Shown here: in pieces, positions 1 to 55,032 of the stretch | Layout: every line of letters starts with the position of its first letter | How positions within the stretch are numbered: position 1 is the stretch's first letter | Source of the DNA: Acanthaster planci | Lineage: Eukaryota; Echinodermata; Asteroidea; Valvatida; Acanthasteridae | NCBI RefSeq assembly: GCF_001949145.1 | Contig: NW_019091399.1 | Coordinates: forward strand, 919,049 to 983,048 | Reading direction: 5' to 3' | DNA: 64,000 nucleotides | Position numbers and translations under genes: made by a program | The notes under the pieces: generated by a model | Databases searched by the model: none | Told to the model about the DNA's origin: nothing | What the model saw: the letters and a program-made list of their open reading frames with translations, nothing else

Positions 1-2259
1 CTAGCAAGATTTGCGGGTGCGCAACACTATTCCCTCTTGAGTTTTTACAACGTCCTCGTTGTAAACGAAGGAAATAGAGTTCTTGTTCAAAAGTGGCGAA
101 AATTCACGAGTAGTCCATGGAAGCTGTAGTGTTCATTGGCAGTATAGAAAAAACACTAAGAGTTCAGTTCATGAAGACTGCCACCGCGTTTTGGGCTACC
201 ACTACGGCAAAGTGTATTTGGCCGGTCACTTACTTTAATCACAATTTCAGTCACGGGTTCTCCCAACGGTGGTTTTATTGATATTTGTGTGTGTATATAT
301 TATAGAACAAGTGTGTATAAGGCCCCTCTTGGTTATAGAGATTGATTCTTTAGGTCATTGTGCATGGTGTATTTTGGTTGATTAACTCACAGAATACATG
401 CACATGAGAACACAAAGATCAGAGTTTCGAATAAATTGGATTTAATCTCTTGAGAATTGTTGCCTTTGGGGAGTAATCCCTTTCTACAGTAGGTAAATGA
501 TGCACAGCCATTACTTTCGCTGTAACAAATTAATTTGTCACTGTGGTATTGCAGTTTGGTAAATTACACGTAATTCTTTGTCGTAACAGTATACATGTAA
601 TTGGAAGTTTTACATTATTATAATGAAATTACATGCCCCAAAGAGGTTTACTGTGAACTTCAGGATGTGCTCTCACACCTCGACAATGCGCCTCATTGAA
701 GAACTGCTGTTTACAACTTCATTCATACACAAAGGGTCTTCAATGATGATGATTTTGCATTTCACTTATGGAATTTATTTTCTTTCCCTTTCTGTGAGTT
801 TTGTAATTGTGTAATTGATTCCCCAATGCGGTCTCTCTCTTACCGCTAGCCCGCACACCGCTTGCTCCTTTCAGATATAAACTGAGTGACTCGAGCTCAG
901 GCGTCTGTGTCTTTTATCTATGTCAACACCTTCACCCTCAGCAGCCCTCCAAGATGGGATTGTGGCGTTTCCGGCATCCTCAATTGTACTCCCCTTTTGA
1001 ATGCTGCATACGCATTTTGGGTGTGTTGGAGAGCCTGAAAAGTTTTTCTTAACCAGACTGAACTTTTGCTCTTCACAAAAAGGGGGGCCATATTGTTCAA
1101 TCCCCCGAAGATTTAAGAGGGAGGATATATACTCCATCTCCCAGGCACTTACGCCCGTGCACCCAATCTATAGGCAACAGACTACATACAAAGTTAACTC
1201 CGGGGAGTGTTTTCGCAAGTTTCTGCTCAAGTTATTGGTTCAGGTATTTTTTATTACTAGCATTAAAATGATGTAATGTGTGCCAACGAAGCGAGATGAG
1301 TGAGTTAATGTATGCAAAATTCGTTTGTTTGGGCTACGAATGAAAACTTCAGGGGCACACTTTCTTTTTAACATATGAAAAGATACAGACGCAGTGTTGC
1401 CAGATACCTAGTCAAAGTGACGGGTCAACATTGTCGCCTGCTGCTGGCGACTCCGAGAACAGTTGAGAAGTGTATTACGAAGGATACAATGTAACTTGTT
1501 CGAACTCGCGACTCACTGTCCTAGGATCATTTCCACTAAACTTTGAACCTGCCCAACAACTTGTAACCATAGCGACACTGCTGAACTCTCAATTCATGCG
1601 TTCATTTTACACCGTTACAGTTGAATGCTGTCCTAGAGTCACATACATGTAACGGTTTCAAGGAAGAAAACTGCTCGAGAAACAGTGTCACGCTTGGAGA
1701 TGTCCACATTTGCATCCGTTAGGGCGAGAACAAAAAGAAAAAGACAATAAGGGCACAAACTGAAATGCATTTACGTGTACTTCAAATACAGCCTGGGGAT
1801 GTGCTTTCGAATGTAGATGTGTTTTCTGACAGAACTCTTGAATTCCACTTTGATGAGGTTGGCTATAACTATTTTATCTGGCAAATTATTCCACTTGTGG
1901 GAAGTGTAATGAATAATATCTTTTTTACATAATTTAATTGGCAAAACCAGCTTACCCTTCCATCAACTCATCTGAAGTATTAAAGTGAGATAAGCTGAGT
2001 TTCTCGAAATCGGCCCTATGTACTTCAGTAATCAAGTGAAATACGTCTACATTGTATGTACTACTTTGTGCCTCGTCTCCGTCAGTGGGTGTCAGCTGAC
2101 CGTCTCTGAACCTACATTTCTCGCAGTTTTCGGGCCAGGGGGTCAGCGCAGTCATCGACAGGGTCTGTCAAACCATTACTCTTGTGAGCAGTAACTGTTT
2201 TATGACAAACTGGTTTGTTTGTTTCACTTTGTCTCCCCCATAGACATCGCGGGGTTATT
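1..2259. other. No gene recognised
   Basis: AT-rich sequence with only short unrelated frames (longest about 90 codons). I see no domain motif, convincing splice pattern or clear repeat. Confidence 0.6.
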
Positions 2260-3126
2260 TATAGTTACAACAATTTGGTCCCTGCTCATGTCATGTTCAA
2301 CCTAGTTTGTTTTTCTTGTTATCCATGGTCAGGGATTATATCCCCCGTAATTTTGGTGAATATTTTCAGTGTGACTCACTTTTAGCTTAAATTGAGCTCT
2401 TGGCTCAAAAACCTGCTTCTACAATCACCGACATTATTGTGGTTGTGTGTATTTTTCAGGTTTGAAATAGAGCCGCCACCTCCACATAAAAAGATAGCAC
2501 CGCACGAGCATGCACCAGCGTGGGAAACCGACGTGTTTGGAGATTTGAGGCAACATGTAACTGGCAAAAATGCAGCCATCTTTTTATTTATTTAGAAAAT
2601 CTTGAAACAGATTATTTTCTTTTGCCTTAGTTGTAATTTGCTGTAGAAATTTAAAAATAAGAAAAACAGAAAGTAGATATAAAACACAAAATGAGAAGAA
2701 CAGTTGTTAATAAAAGCAAAAGAAATATGACAAAAAGAAGGATATATATGGTAAAGATATATGAAATGATAAGTTAAACAAAGATTAAGCCCGAAGTGTT
2801 AGGCTATCGTCCCTTACACCAGTGTTTACATGGCAACGTTAAGTGATAAACAAAACTTGCGACGATCCCTAATAATGCAAGCAACGTCACTGTGAGGCGG
2901 TGGCGCACTGTTTGGTCCGTACACGTGAGTTTCATGCCATGCCCATCATGCACTAGTACTTGGTGCCTTAATTGTGGGGTACCAGAACAATGGAATATAC
3001 CCCACAAGGCCAGTTTTGATCTTTGTGGGGTACTAAAGTGGTACCCCGCAAGAATTTCACAAAATAGATATTTCAAATTTACTCAAAAAGGAGGAATTTT
3101 CAAGTGTCATTCATCTGTCGCAAAAT
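2260..3126 (+). repeat. Dispersed repeat, copy 1 of ~870 bp
   Basis: Near-identical to 3762-4641 along its whole length, with small indels. The first part contains CAGGTTTGAAATAGAGCCGC and the end contains paired inverted motifs around GTGGGGTAC and GTACCCC (2971-3050), able to form two hairpins. It encodes nothing convincing; small ORFs recur in both copies only because the DNA is duplicated. Probably a non-autonomous mobile element. Confidence 0.8.
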
Positions 3127-3761
3127 GAANCCCCGATGCAAGATATTGCAAAGGGATGACGTCATAATGACATCATCACCTTATTTTATATTCATTTTTC
3201 AATATTTTATATTTGCCCATACGTTTTGTTCACGTTTTTCTACTTAACAAAAGTGAACAAGTAGTCTTTAACTTTGGCGCAAGATTACTATCAGAACGAA
3301 GGAGAAATCGGGTACTTTACGCTGTGTTGTTTTATTTGTAATATGCTTAAGAGTCCGAATATGAAGTAATATTTCATAAAATTGTTCAGTTTAAGCGCAA
3401 ATCACGTGACACGAACTTAAAGAGCAGTGTTTCTCCAAATAGGGTTTTTTGCCCATTAACTTTGTACACGTTTCCAAGGCACAATTTTGAACCCTTTCGG
3501 ATGTTTGATCGTTTTCAAAGTGACAGCCTTGATACAGAATTTATTGTAAATAAATGACGTCATGATGACGTCGTTATATGATTTACTCTTGTTTTTTTTC
3601 AATATTTCAGCCCCTTGACTTTGTACACGTTTTCAAGCCAACATTTGGGTTAGTTTGAGAGCTTTGATCAACAATACTTATCTTGTTGGTAAAACAGTCC
3701 CGAACCAGCTCTGTGTTTGTACTTGTTTACAAACACTTCTCTCTAGTTTCATATTGAGTTT
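3127..3761. repeat. Spacer between the two repeat copies, with its own internal repeats
   Basis: TGACGTCA palindromes occur at 3157 and 3555, each followed by related AT-rich sequence with TTTTTCAATATTT-like and GCCC-CACGTTTT-like motifs (near 3212, 3450 and 3610). A diverged internal duplication of roughly 400 bp is likely. No gene seen. Contains the single N at 3130. Confidence 0.4.
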
Positions 3762-4641
3762 CTATAGTTACAACAATTTGGTCCCTGGTCATGTCATGTT
3801 CAACCTAGTTTTTTTTTTTCTTTTTACTTATGGTCAGGGATTATCCCCCCGTACTTTTGGTGAATATTTTCAGCGTGACTCACTTTTAGCTTAAATTGAG
3901 CTCTTGGCTCAATAACTTGTTCTACAATCACCAACATTATTGTGGTTGTGTGTATTTTTTCAGGTTTGAAATAGAGCCGCCACCTCAACATAAAAAGACT
4001 GCACGAGCATGCAGCGACGTGGGAAACCGACGTGTTTGGAGATTCGAGGCAACATGTAACTGGCGAAAATGCAGCCATCTTTTTATTTATTTAGAAAATC
4101 TTGACAGATTTTTTCCTTTTGCCTTAGTTGTAATTTGCTGTACAAAATTTAAAAATAAGAAAAACAGAAAGTTTAAATAATTGAGATGTAGATATAAAAC
4201 AGAAAATGAGAAGAAAAGTTGTTAATAAAAGCAAAAGAAATATGAAAAAAGAAGGATATATATGGTAAAGATATATGAAATGATAAGTTAAATAAAGATT
4301 AAGCCCGAAGTGTTAGGCTTTTGTCCCTTACACCAGTGTTTACATGGCAACGTTAAGTGATAAACAAAACTTGCGACGATCCCTAATAATGCAAACAACG
4401 TCACGGTGAGGCGGTGGCGCACGGTCATTGGTCCGTACGCGTGAGTTTCATGCCATGCCCATCATACGCTAGTACTTGGTGCCTTAATTGTGGGGAACCG
4501 GAACAATGGAAGGTACCCCACAAGGCCAATTTGATCTTTGTGGGGTACTAAAGTGGTACCCCGCAAGAATTTCACAAAATAGATATTTCAAATTTACTCA
4601 AAAAGGAGGAATTTTCAAGTGTCATTCATCTGTCGCAAAAT
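3762..4641 (+). repeat. Dispersed repeat, copy 2 of ~880 bp
   Basis: Direct copy of 2260-3126, starting with the TATAGTTACAACAATTTGG motif and ending with TCATCTGTCGCAAAAT. It keeps the same two hairpin-forming segments (about 4488-4567). Confidence 0.8.
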
Positions 4642-6311
4642 AAAGTGTTTTATATAATGGACATGTGATGGTCGAAATTTCAACCCAGGAAACTGAATTT
4701 GGTTGAAATAGCAGTGATTTGAAAATTGTCCGTGTTGTGTGAGAGTTTTGTACACGAGAACGAAGGAAATACCCCACAAGCATACATATGTAAGCATGCA
4801 CCATTTTATTGGTATTCACCATTTTAAAGGGTATTTCTATGCTTTTTTTGGTTTTTATGCTAATGAGTATTTCCATATTCAGGAGCCAAACTGCGATGTC
4901 ATCTCAGGAAGAAGCCTCCATGTTACATTGGTTTGTACACAAAAAAGTCCTGTGTCTTAGGAGATTGTCCTGAACTAAGTTTTCTCTTCTTTGCTGATTC
5001 ATTGTTGTTTACGTACATAGCAATAAGATAAAACCGATCCCTCTCAGAAATGCTCTCAGTTAGTACATTCTGGCCTCACAATTTGAACAGAAATACCTAT
5101 GCACTGAACCATGTCTTCCCTAAATGCCTTCACAGAAACAGCGCCCTCAGTCGTCTGCAAAAACATTGATAATTTTGAATTCACATTTCAATGTGAAACA
5201 ATCAAATTTCGAATTGTGCACATTTCAATGCATTTAAACAAATAAATTGTGTTGAAGAAAAATTCATTGCAGCGACACTTTAAGGATTAATGCTTCTGAG
5301 TTCATTAAACAACAATTCTTCTTGTGATAAATGTACTGTATATTGTGCAACACGTTTCTGGGAAAGTGTAAACATTGTACAATGTTTATTTTGGTATTTT
5401 ATCTTGTGACACACGAATGAGTAATAAGAAAGGACGATGAAGAAAATATAATTAGAAAATGAAATTCAAAGTAGATATAAAGGACTCCTGCACCCTCAGC
5501 CTAATTTGCGTCTAAAATAACAATGCGCTTTATTTATGTGTTCCGGTACCGTCTCTACATAAAGAAGTTAAAAAAAATTCGCTAAACAAAATTGAAACTT
5601 GACGTGTTACCATGGACTAACCCCCATCCCTATTATACGGGCCAGTAGCTAGCTGCGGTTTAACGTGTGCAATTAGCCCTGCATTTGGGATGCTAAATAT
5701 TTAAATTTTGACAGGCCAAGAGCAGGCTAATAAAACACAAGTACCTATCCTTGCAAGGTCTCTTTTGATCATAGTGTAGTAATTTATTTTTCAACTTGAA
5801 TGATTATCATCGATGAATCATTTTACGGATATTTATTTCAAATCAGTGGTTATTTTGTTAAATGTTAGATAAGTGAACCATTTATGGTAAAGTTATTTCG
5901 GTAACGAAGAAAAAAAAGCAAAAAAATATATATATTTATCAGCTCCTGCTTGATTTGTGCGTTTGTACAAGGGTCCCTATTTTCAGAAAACGTAAGGTGT
6001 CAGGAGGCTACCAGTACGTACGGGAACCAGTCTACGACCACAATAGAGGTCATGATACAAGTGACTTCTATCGCATCATAATACATAAACGTACATGTAT
6101 GTATGGCATAGGAATAAATACAACGTCGGATAACGTTCATCAACGTATACTAGGCGTAGTCCCGCTCGTTTTGCACTTATTACTGTAAACTCAGACTTGA
6201 AAAGAGATTGTGAAGTTATGGCCCTGGAAATGGCTACCAGACGGTCGCAGACGTTATGTGCTTAAAGAATATACATGTACATTTCCCAATGTACAGGAAC
6301 CACGACCAAAA
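4642..6311. other. Upstream region of gene A
   Basis: No other gene seen. The gene A promoter should lie here, but I find no TATA box a usual distance before 6312. Two short frames (4739-4960 and 5955-6188) show no recognisable domain. Confidence 0.45.
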
Positions 6312-36316
<30,005 letters not shown>

Positions 36317-36410
36317 GATATGCTGTGTCTCACTCGACCGCCGAGCGGCCGCACGGAGCTGAGCAGTACTGTAGTTAAGTAGTAGTAAAGCTGATCATTT
36401 CGATACTATG

Positions 36411-36574
36411 GTGCACACTATAGACGACAATGTGCGCCACTTCGTGGCGTCGTCTCGTGCCGCCTGTCGTGGGCGACGGCACGTCGTGCCTTACTTCAGT
36501 ATCATTATTAACCATGAGGAAATACGCTACGTCACAATACGATGCCTATCATATTGTCGTCTGTAGAAGAGCAC
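36411..36574. mobile_element. 164-bp MITE-like element with nested GC-rich hairpins
   Basis: The ends GTGCACACTATAGACGACAA and, reversed, GTGCTCTTCTACAGACGACA are imperfect inverted repeats. Inside, CGCCAC-TTC-GTGGCG (36435-36449) and CGTGCCG...CGGCACG (36456-36483) form two strong hairpins. It lies about 100 nt after the proposed stop of gene A, so it may be in the 3' UTR. Confidence 0.55.
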
Positions 36575-39500
36575 ACGATCCCATTTAAGTGGATTCCAAT
36601 TTATTTTATTTGTAGCAAATGGATAAAGTTGACCTCGAGTCACCTTGGTCCTTGTTAACACATATATTGTTTTTCTTAACTCTTATGTAACTACGTGCCA
36701 GACGTAGACTGTTTAGCCAACAAAGCAAAAATATGATTGTTGAAAGATATACCCTCCACTGTTATATGATACATCAAACGTCAACCTCTACTATTTTTGA
36801 CAGGGTTCTAAGTAATTATCCAACACAGGTCAAAGTGACCGTATGGTATAGTCTAATTGCCTGTGTGTCTGGTTTACAAACCTGTGTTCGGCAGATAACT
36901 ACAGTTATAAACAATTAACATATTCCCGACCTTAACTTTTTAGTTTGAGGACGGATAGTGGTCACCCCCAAAATCTACAGCTAACTACCAAGCACAAGTC
37001 ACACAATTTTCGAAAGTACGTCACCAATATCCAGCTCCCTTCAATTACGAGTGCAACTTCCAACCTGCAAAACTGAGTGTCTGATCTCTGCATATTCAGT
37101 GGCCTCATTGTCGGACCAGAGGCTTCATGGCAACCTCAACGGCCAGTGTTACCTTTATATGTTAAATGATGATACCATCCCTATATCCTCAAAGGAAATT
37201 TCTAGGTTCAGTAGCGAGGTGTGTTTACGGTGGTGGGCTCAAGACTGCACTCCGTTCATCGCCCACTGGTTGTCCGCAGCCGTCTTCACAGAGTGTTCAG
37301 TGACTGTGTCATAGAATAGCGTTGGGTTATCTGCATGAATGGCCACCAAGTTTTCCAGACATCAGTCCGTGTGATTACAAACTTTGAGGATACTTGGAAC
37401 CCAAGGTGTATGCGACTACCCCTCCGGACCTGCACATTTCCTTAAAAAAACCCACATATTGAGGTCGTGAAGCAGACTCTACTATTGTTACATGGATAGA
37501 CTGTCGCCTGTGTTTCGAGCCAGAGAAGGGGAAGTCGAAGGGTAAAGGGTGTAATCACCTACAGTTCATCCACACAGCAAGACTTGCACATCCCAATAAA
37601 ATCGATTAACACTATTCTTAAAAACGTTTTAGTATAATAACTGATTTGTATGTCCAGATTCGTCAAATCTTGATTTTGATGACTCACTTTGAAGAGTCGG
37701 TGTTGGCTAAACAATCCACGTCTATGACAGTAAAGTTAGCTGGATATTGGACACTGTGCATTCTCATAGGTTTCAACAGCAAATGTGTCGGTTTGGAGAG
37801 ACTGTTCCCATAGGTTCCTACAGCGAATGTCGCGGTTTAGAGACATTTTTCACATCAGTGTCTTATGTTGCAAGATTCGTTAGCAGCTTGTTGTATTCCA
37901 ATCTAATTGGTCGTATATAAACAAGCTTTCAGTCAAAGGTTTTGGCAATAATTTATAAATGCAGTTTGTTATTTGCCACTCCATGTGCGTGAAATCTGCA
38001 TCTCTCTCAATCAATGGGAAAATCACATTTTTTAACTTCTTCAAGGGAACAACCAAGCACGGACAGTTCTCTATCTGCTAGAAACCCAATTTGCTCTAGC
38101 AACGTTTACCGTTGGAAGTTACATGTACTCTGACGATTTTAGGGTCAGGAATGGTAAAATATAGTTTTTGTGATGGGAGCGTATTTCCAAATAGAATTAG
38201 GGAACGTTTTCAGACTGATGATTAACTAATTATTTCCGTCGTTTTGTCCAAATAAAAAAAATTATGTCGTCAAGTCAGTATGCAAGCGAACGTTTCGTTG
38301 AAGTTTGCTGTCAATATTTTTGTATTGTTTATCCACAATAGCAGATAGACCGATCAAATATTCCCAACAAAAAGACCTCTTTGTGACCATTTACATGTTT
38401 TAACATAATTTTGCTTGGCTGTGCCGTTGTATCTATAGTGCTTTCACCTTTATGCTTGTCCGTAATTCACGGTGTTTTTGCGTAAAGGGTTTCGTCATGT
38501 TTTTTTGTCCAGCCTATGCGATGCCTGCAACATGGTGTAATCTTTTATTTTTACAAATTATACGGAAATCAGTCAAAAAAAGATGATATCTGTGGGTCAA
38601 AATTCACCTAAATTGCATTTTCAGTCAAAAAAAATTTGTCTTTTCGTAAAAACGTTTCAGGAAGATGACTGTGGAATGTATCAACCATGCCAATAATTCT
38701 GTTTAAGAATTATCCTCTTCATCCCCGAAATTTGAGGGTTTTCTATTCGGCGCATTATCATAGAATTATTATAAAGAAAGTTCTAGACGACAAGCAAGAT
38801 TTCCTCAAACGATAAAATGTAATACGAAGCCTTTTTTTCGGATAGAAATGACAATGACTTCGCTTGATTCTGCTGTGAATAAGGTGACCCGTGCCTTTTA
38901 TGTTGTGCAGTTTGGTGGGCGATATAACTCAACACATTCCGGAAGAATTATACACAGTCAATAATATTCGCTGCTGTCGACAGGAGATTGTTTTATTTCC
39001 GAAGGATCAAATTATATTCTAGTAAACGTTGTGCTTTGCAATGATGTTATTTTGTTTGATATGCGTATATCATTTGTGCTGACTTGATTTTAGTTGATAC
39101 AATCATTTAAGATTTCGCTTTCGGCCTGTGTGATTAGACCATTTGTACTGACCTGGTATGGCTTTACTATTTAGTACTGACTTGATTTTGGTTGATACAA
39201 GCGTATTATTTGTGATTTCGTTTCATATGAGTATACCATATTGACTTGATTATGCTTGAGTATGCCATTGGTGCTGAGTTGAGTTTCCTCTATATGAGTA
39301 TATCATTTGTGCTGACTTGATTTGGCTTTATAAAAGTAAATCATTTGTACTGAGTGGATATTGCTTTATAAAAGTTTATCATTTGTGCTGACTTGATTTG
39401 GCTTTATAAGAGTATATCATTTGTGCTGACTTGATTTGGCTTTATATGAGTATTTCAATTGTGCTCACTTGATTATGCTTTATATGAGTATATCAATATT

Positions 39501-41462
39501 CTACTGACTTTCATACGATGATTTTGTTGGGCACTGAGAAGGTGAAAATAAGTGAATGAAAGATAACCATATGAAAAGGGGCTGAAAATATAGGTGCGTG
39601 GGAGCTTTATAACACTTCTATGTTCTTGAGTAAAAGCCACGTTTGTACTGCGCGAATATGAACGCGAATTAGTGACGTCATTATCGAATATTTGCATTGC
39701 GTGTTTGTGAAAGTTTCATTTTTTTTAATTTCAACTCAGGCAACATTCAGCAGCAAAGTTTTCCTGACGTCAAATTCTTTTCGCAGTCCCATCAGTCTGA
39801 AGTATGAACCGTCCTTAACAGTAACAGCTGCAAAGGGGCGTCAGTTGTTAAGACCGGTTCAAAGTATAGGCGAATGTCAAAAAGGAGCAAATTTGACAAC
39901 GAATGTTTGTAACAATCGCTCGCTCGAGTTACAGTGTGTTCGACTTTTGCAAATTTGCAACACCTATTATTATATTTGATATGACGTCACAAATTTTGTA
40001 TGAAACGGCCTTTGGTTCTGTGGTTCTTGGTTTTTTTTTTAAATAATATAGAATAGGTTAGTTGGGGAAAGCTAAGTAAACACTACTTGATATCCCTGGA
40101 AATTGTTAAGATTTCCATTTTTTTCTTGGTATAAGAACTTTCAGACATGCGAAGGGGAATTAAGCGAAGTTGTTTTTTTCTGCCTCAGTCCGAGCCCAAA
40201 CATGAAGGTTGCGGCGGCCGGCCGTCAGTGAGAACCACAGAATTAACAGCTCACTAATACACAGGGTATTACGAGGAAGAGGTCCAACTCCGGAATTCGG
40301 TGGGAAGGACACTTTTTGTATACTGCGGTTTAAACAGCAATGGAATTCCAAATACATGTACTCGTTCAGTCTAGAGTTCTTCAACAAAGAATGTTCTTGG
40401 ACAAACAGCTATCAACAGCTACATCAGGAAAGATCCAGAACCACATTTTCGTGGCCAAACGTTGTTTATGGGGGATTGAAATTTTCCTTGTAACCTTTTT
40501 GATGAGTTAAGCGACATGCTTGGCTTTAAAAACACTCTCACATTTTTACCCAAATCAAATTTAGATCCAATTTGGGTTGGCTGATATAGCTCCCGTAGCC
40601 AAAGCCCACGCCTCGCCGTCCGACCTTGAGCTACCTATTGGAGCGTTGTCGAAATAACCGTTATTGTGATAGTACGTGTTTTGTGGTTTAGAGCCAACTG
40701 AGTTGCAAATCAGTCTTTTACCGTTAACAGTTGAAGTTTAAGCTTGGTAATTTATGGGGATACTTCTTGTAGCATGCCAAATCGATTTACAACTTCAAAC
40801 TTACTTCAAAGGCTTCGACTACGGTTCAGGAATCAGCGTCCTGCGCACTTTTATCATTCACGTATACGGAATAATTCTAGCTTCAGTCGTGAATACTTGA
40901 TATTTTTGACTAAGCTAAGGAAGATACGACAGTCATGTAATATAAGTTGTCGGGAACACGCACACAGAAAGCGAACAAAGAAACGCTGTGGGACACAAAA
41001 GTCAAGTTTTGTACACAGGAAGTTGTCATTTACGTCTCCTTCAATCTGCTGAAGCTCAGGAGAGTTCAGCACTTTCTTCGACAACTTTTCAGTTAAGCCT
41101 ATTAAGGTCTGTATCTGCATGTAAAAACTGAAAAAGGACAAAACCAAAAACAGGACACCGATTCGATTGTTTACCCCACCCCCTCAAATCTAAAAACCAA
41201 ACCATCGTACAACGAACCCTCACTGTGACAAACAACTCCAACGGCGTATACTTGTTATACGAGGAAAAGCTTTAAATCCGGATACGTGTGTTTGTACGTG
41301 ACCTAACTAAAGTTTCCTGTCATCAACCCAGAGCACGGATACTTGCGGTACGGTGTTTGACGGAACGTGCACAACAGTAACCCTGTGAAACAGGATGACC
41401 CCACGCCTCCATGATCTTGACAACGACAACCTTCCATCGAATCAAGGTCAGTACAGCCACAC
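36575..41462. other. Intergenic region between genes A and B
   Basis: About 4.9 kb with no gene recognised. AATAAA at 37595 could end gene A. A short local duplication around CATAGGTT(T/C)C(A/T)ACAGC occurs at 37.77 and 37.81 kb. The minisatellite at 39.06-39.5 kb is listed separately. Confidence 0.5.
39060..39500 (+). repeat. 38-bp minisatellite
   Basis: Units like GTATATCATTTGTGCTGACT followed by TGATTTGGCTTTATAAGA repeat with a 38-bp period. The last four or five are near-perfect, the earlier ones degenerate. No spacers or direct-repeat pattern of a CRISPR array. Confidence 0.8.
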
Positions 41463-41470
41463 TATAAAAT
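41463..41470 (+). promoter_or_regulatory. Possible TATA box of gene B
   Basis: TATAAAAT lies 96 nt before the gene B start codon. A TATA box here would place transcription start near 41493, leaving a 5' leader of about 65 nt. No equivalent box is seen the same distance before gene A. Position is the only support. Confidence 0.3.
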
Positions 41471-41558
41471 GCGGTAGTTGCTGGAAACTCTTAAGAAGGC
41501 GAACTGGTTGCGGACCGATGCTGGAAGTGCATCCAAGCATTTAATCTATGCCCAAACC

Positions 41559-55032
<13,474 letters not shown>

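Noticed and set aside
3157-3164. TGACGTCA as a functional CRE site
   Set aside because: It lies in repeat DNA far from the gene A start and recurs with the internal duplication.
39060-39500. CRISPR-like array
   Set aside because: Repeats abut with no unique spacers, and the DNA is eukaryotic.
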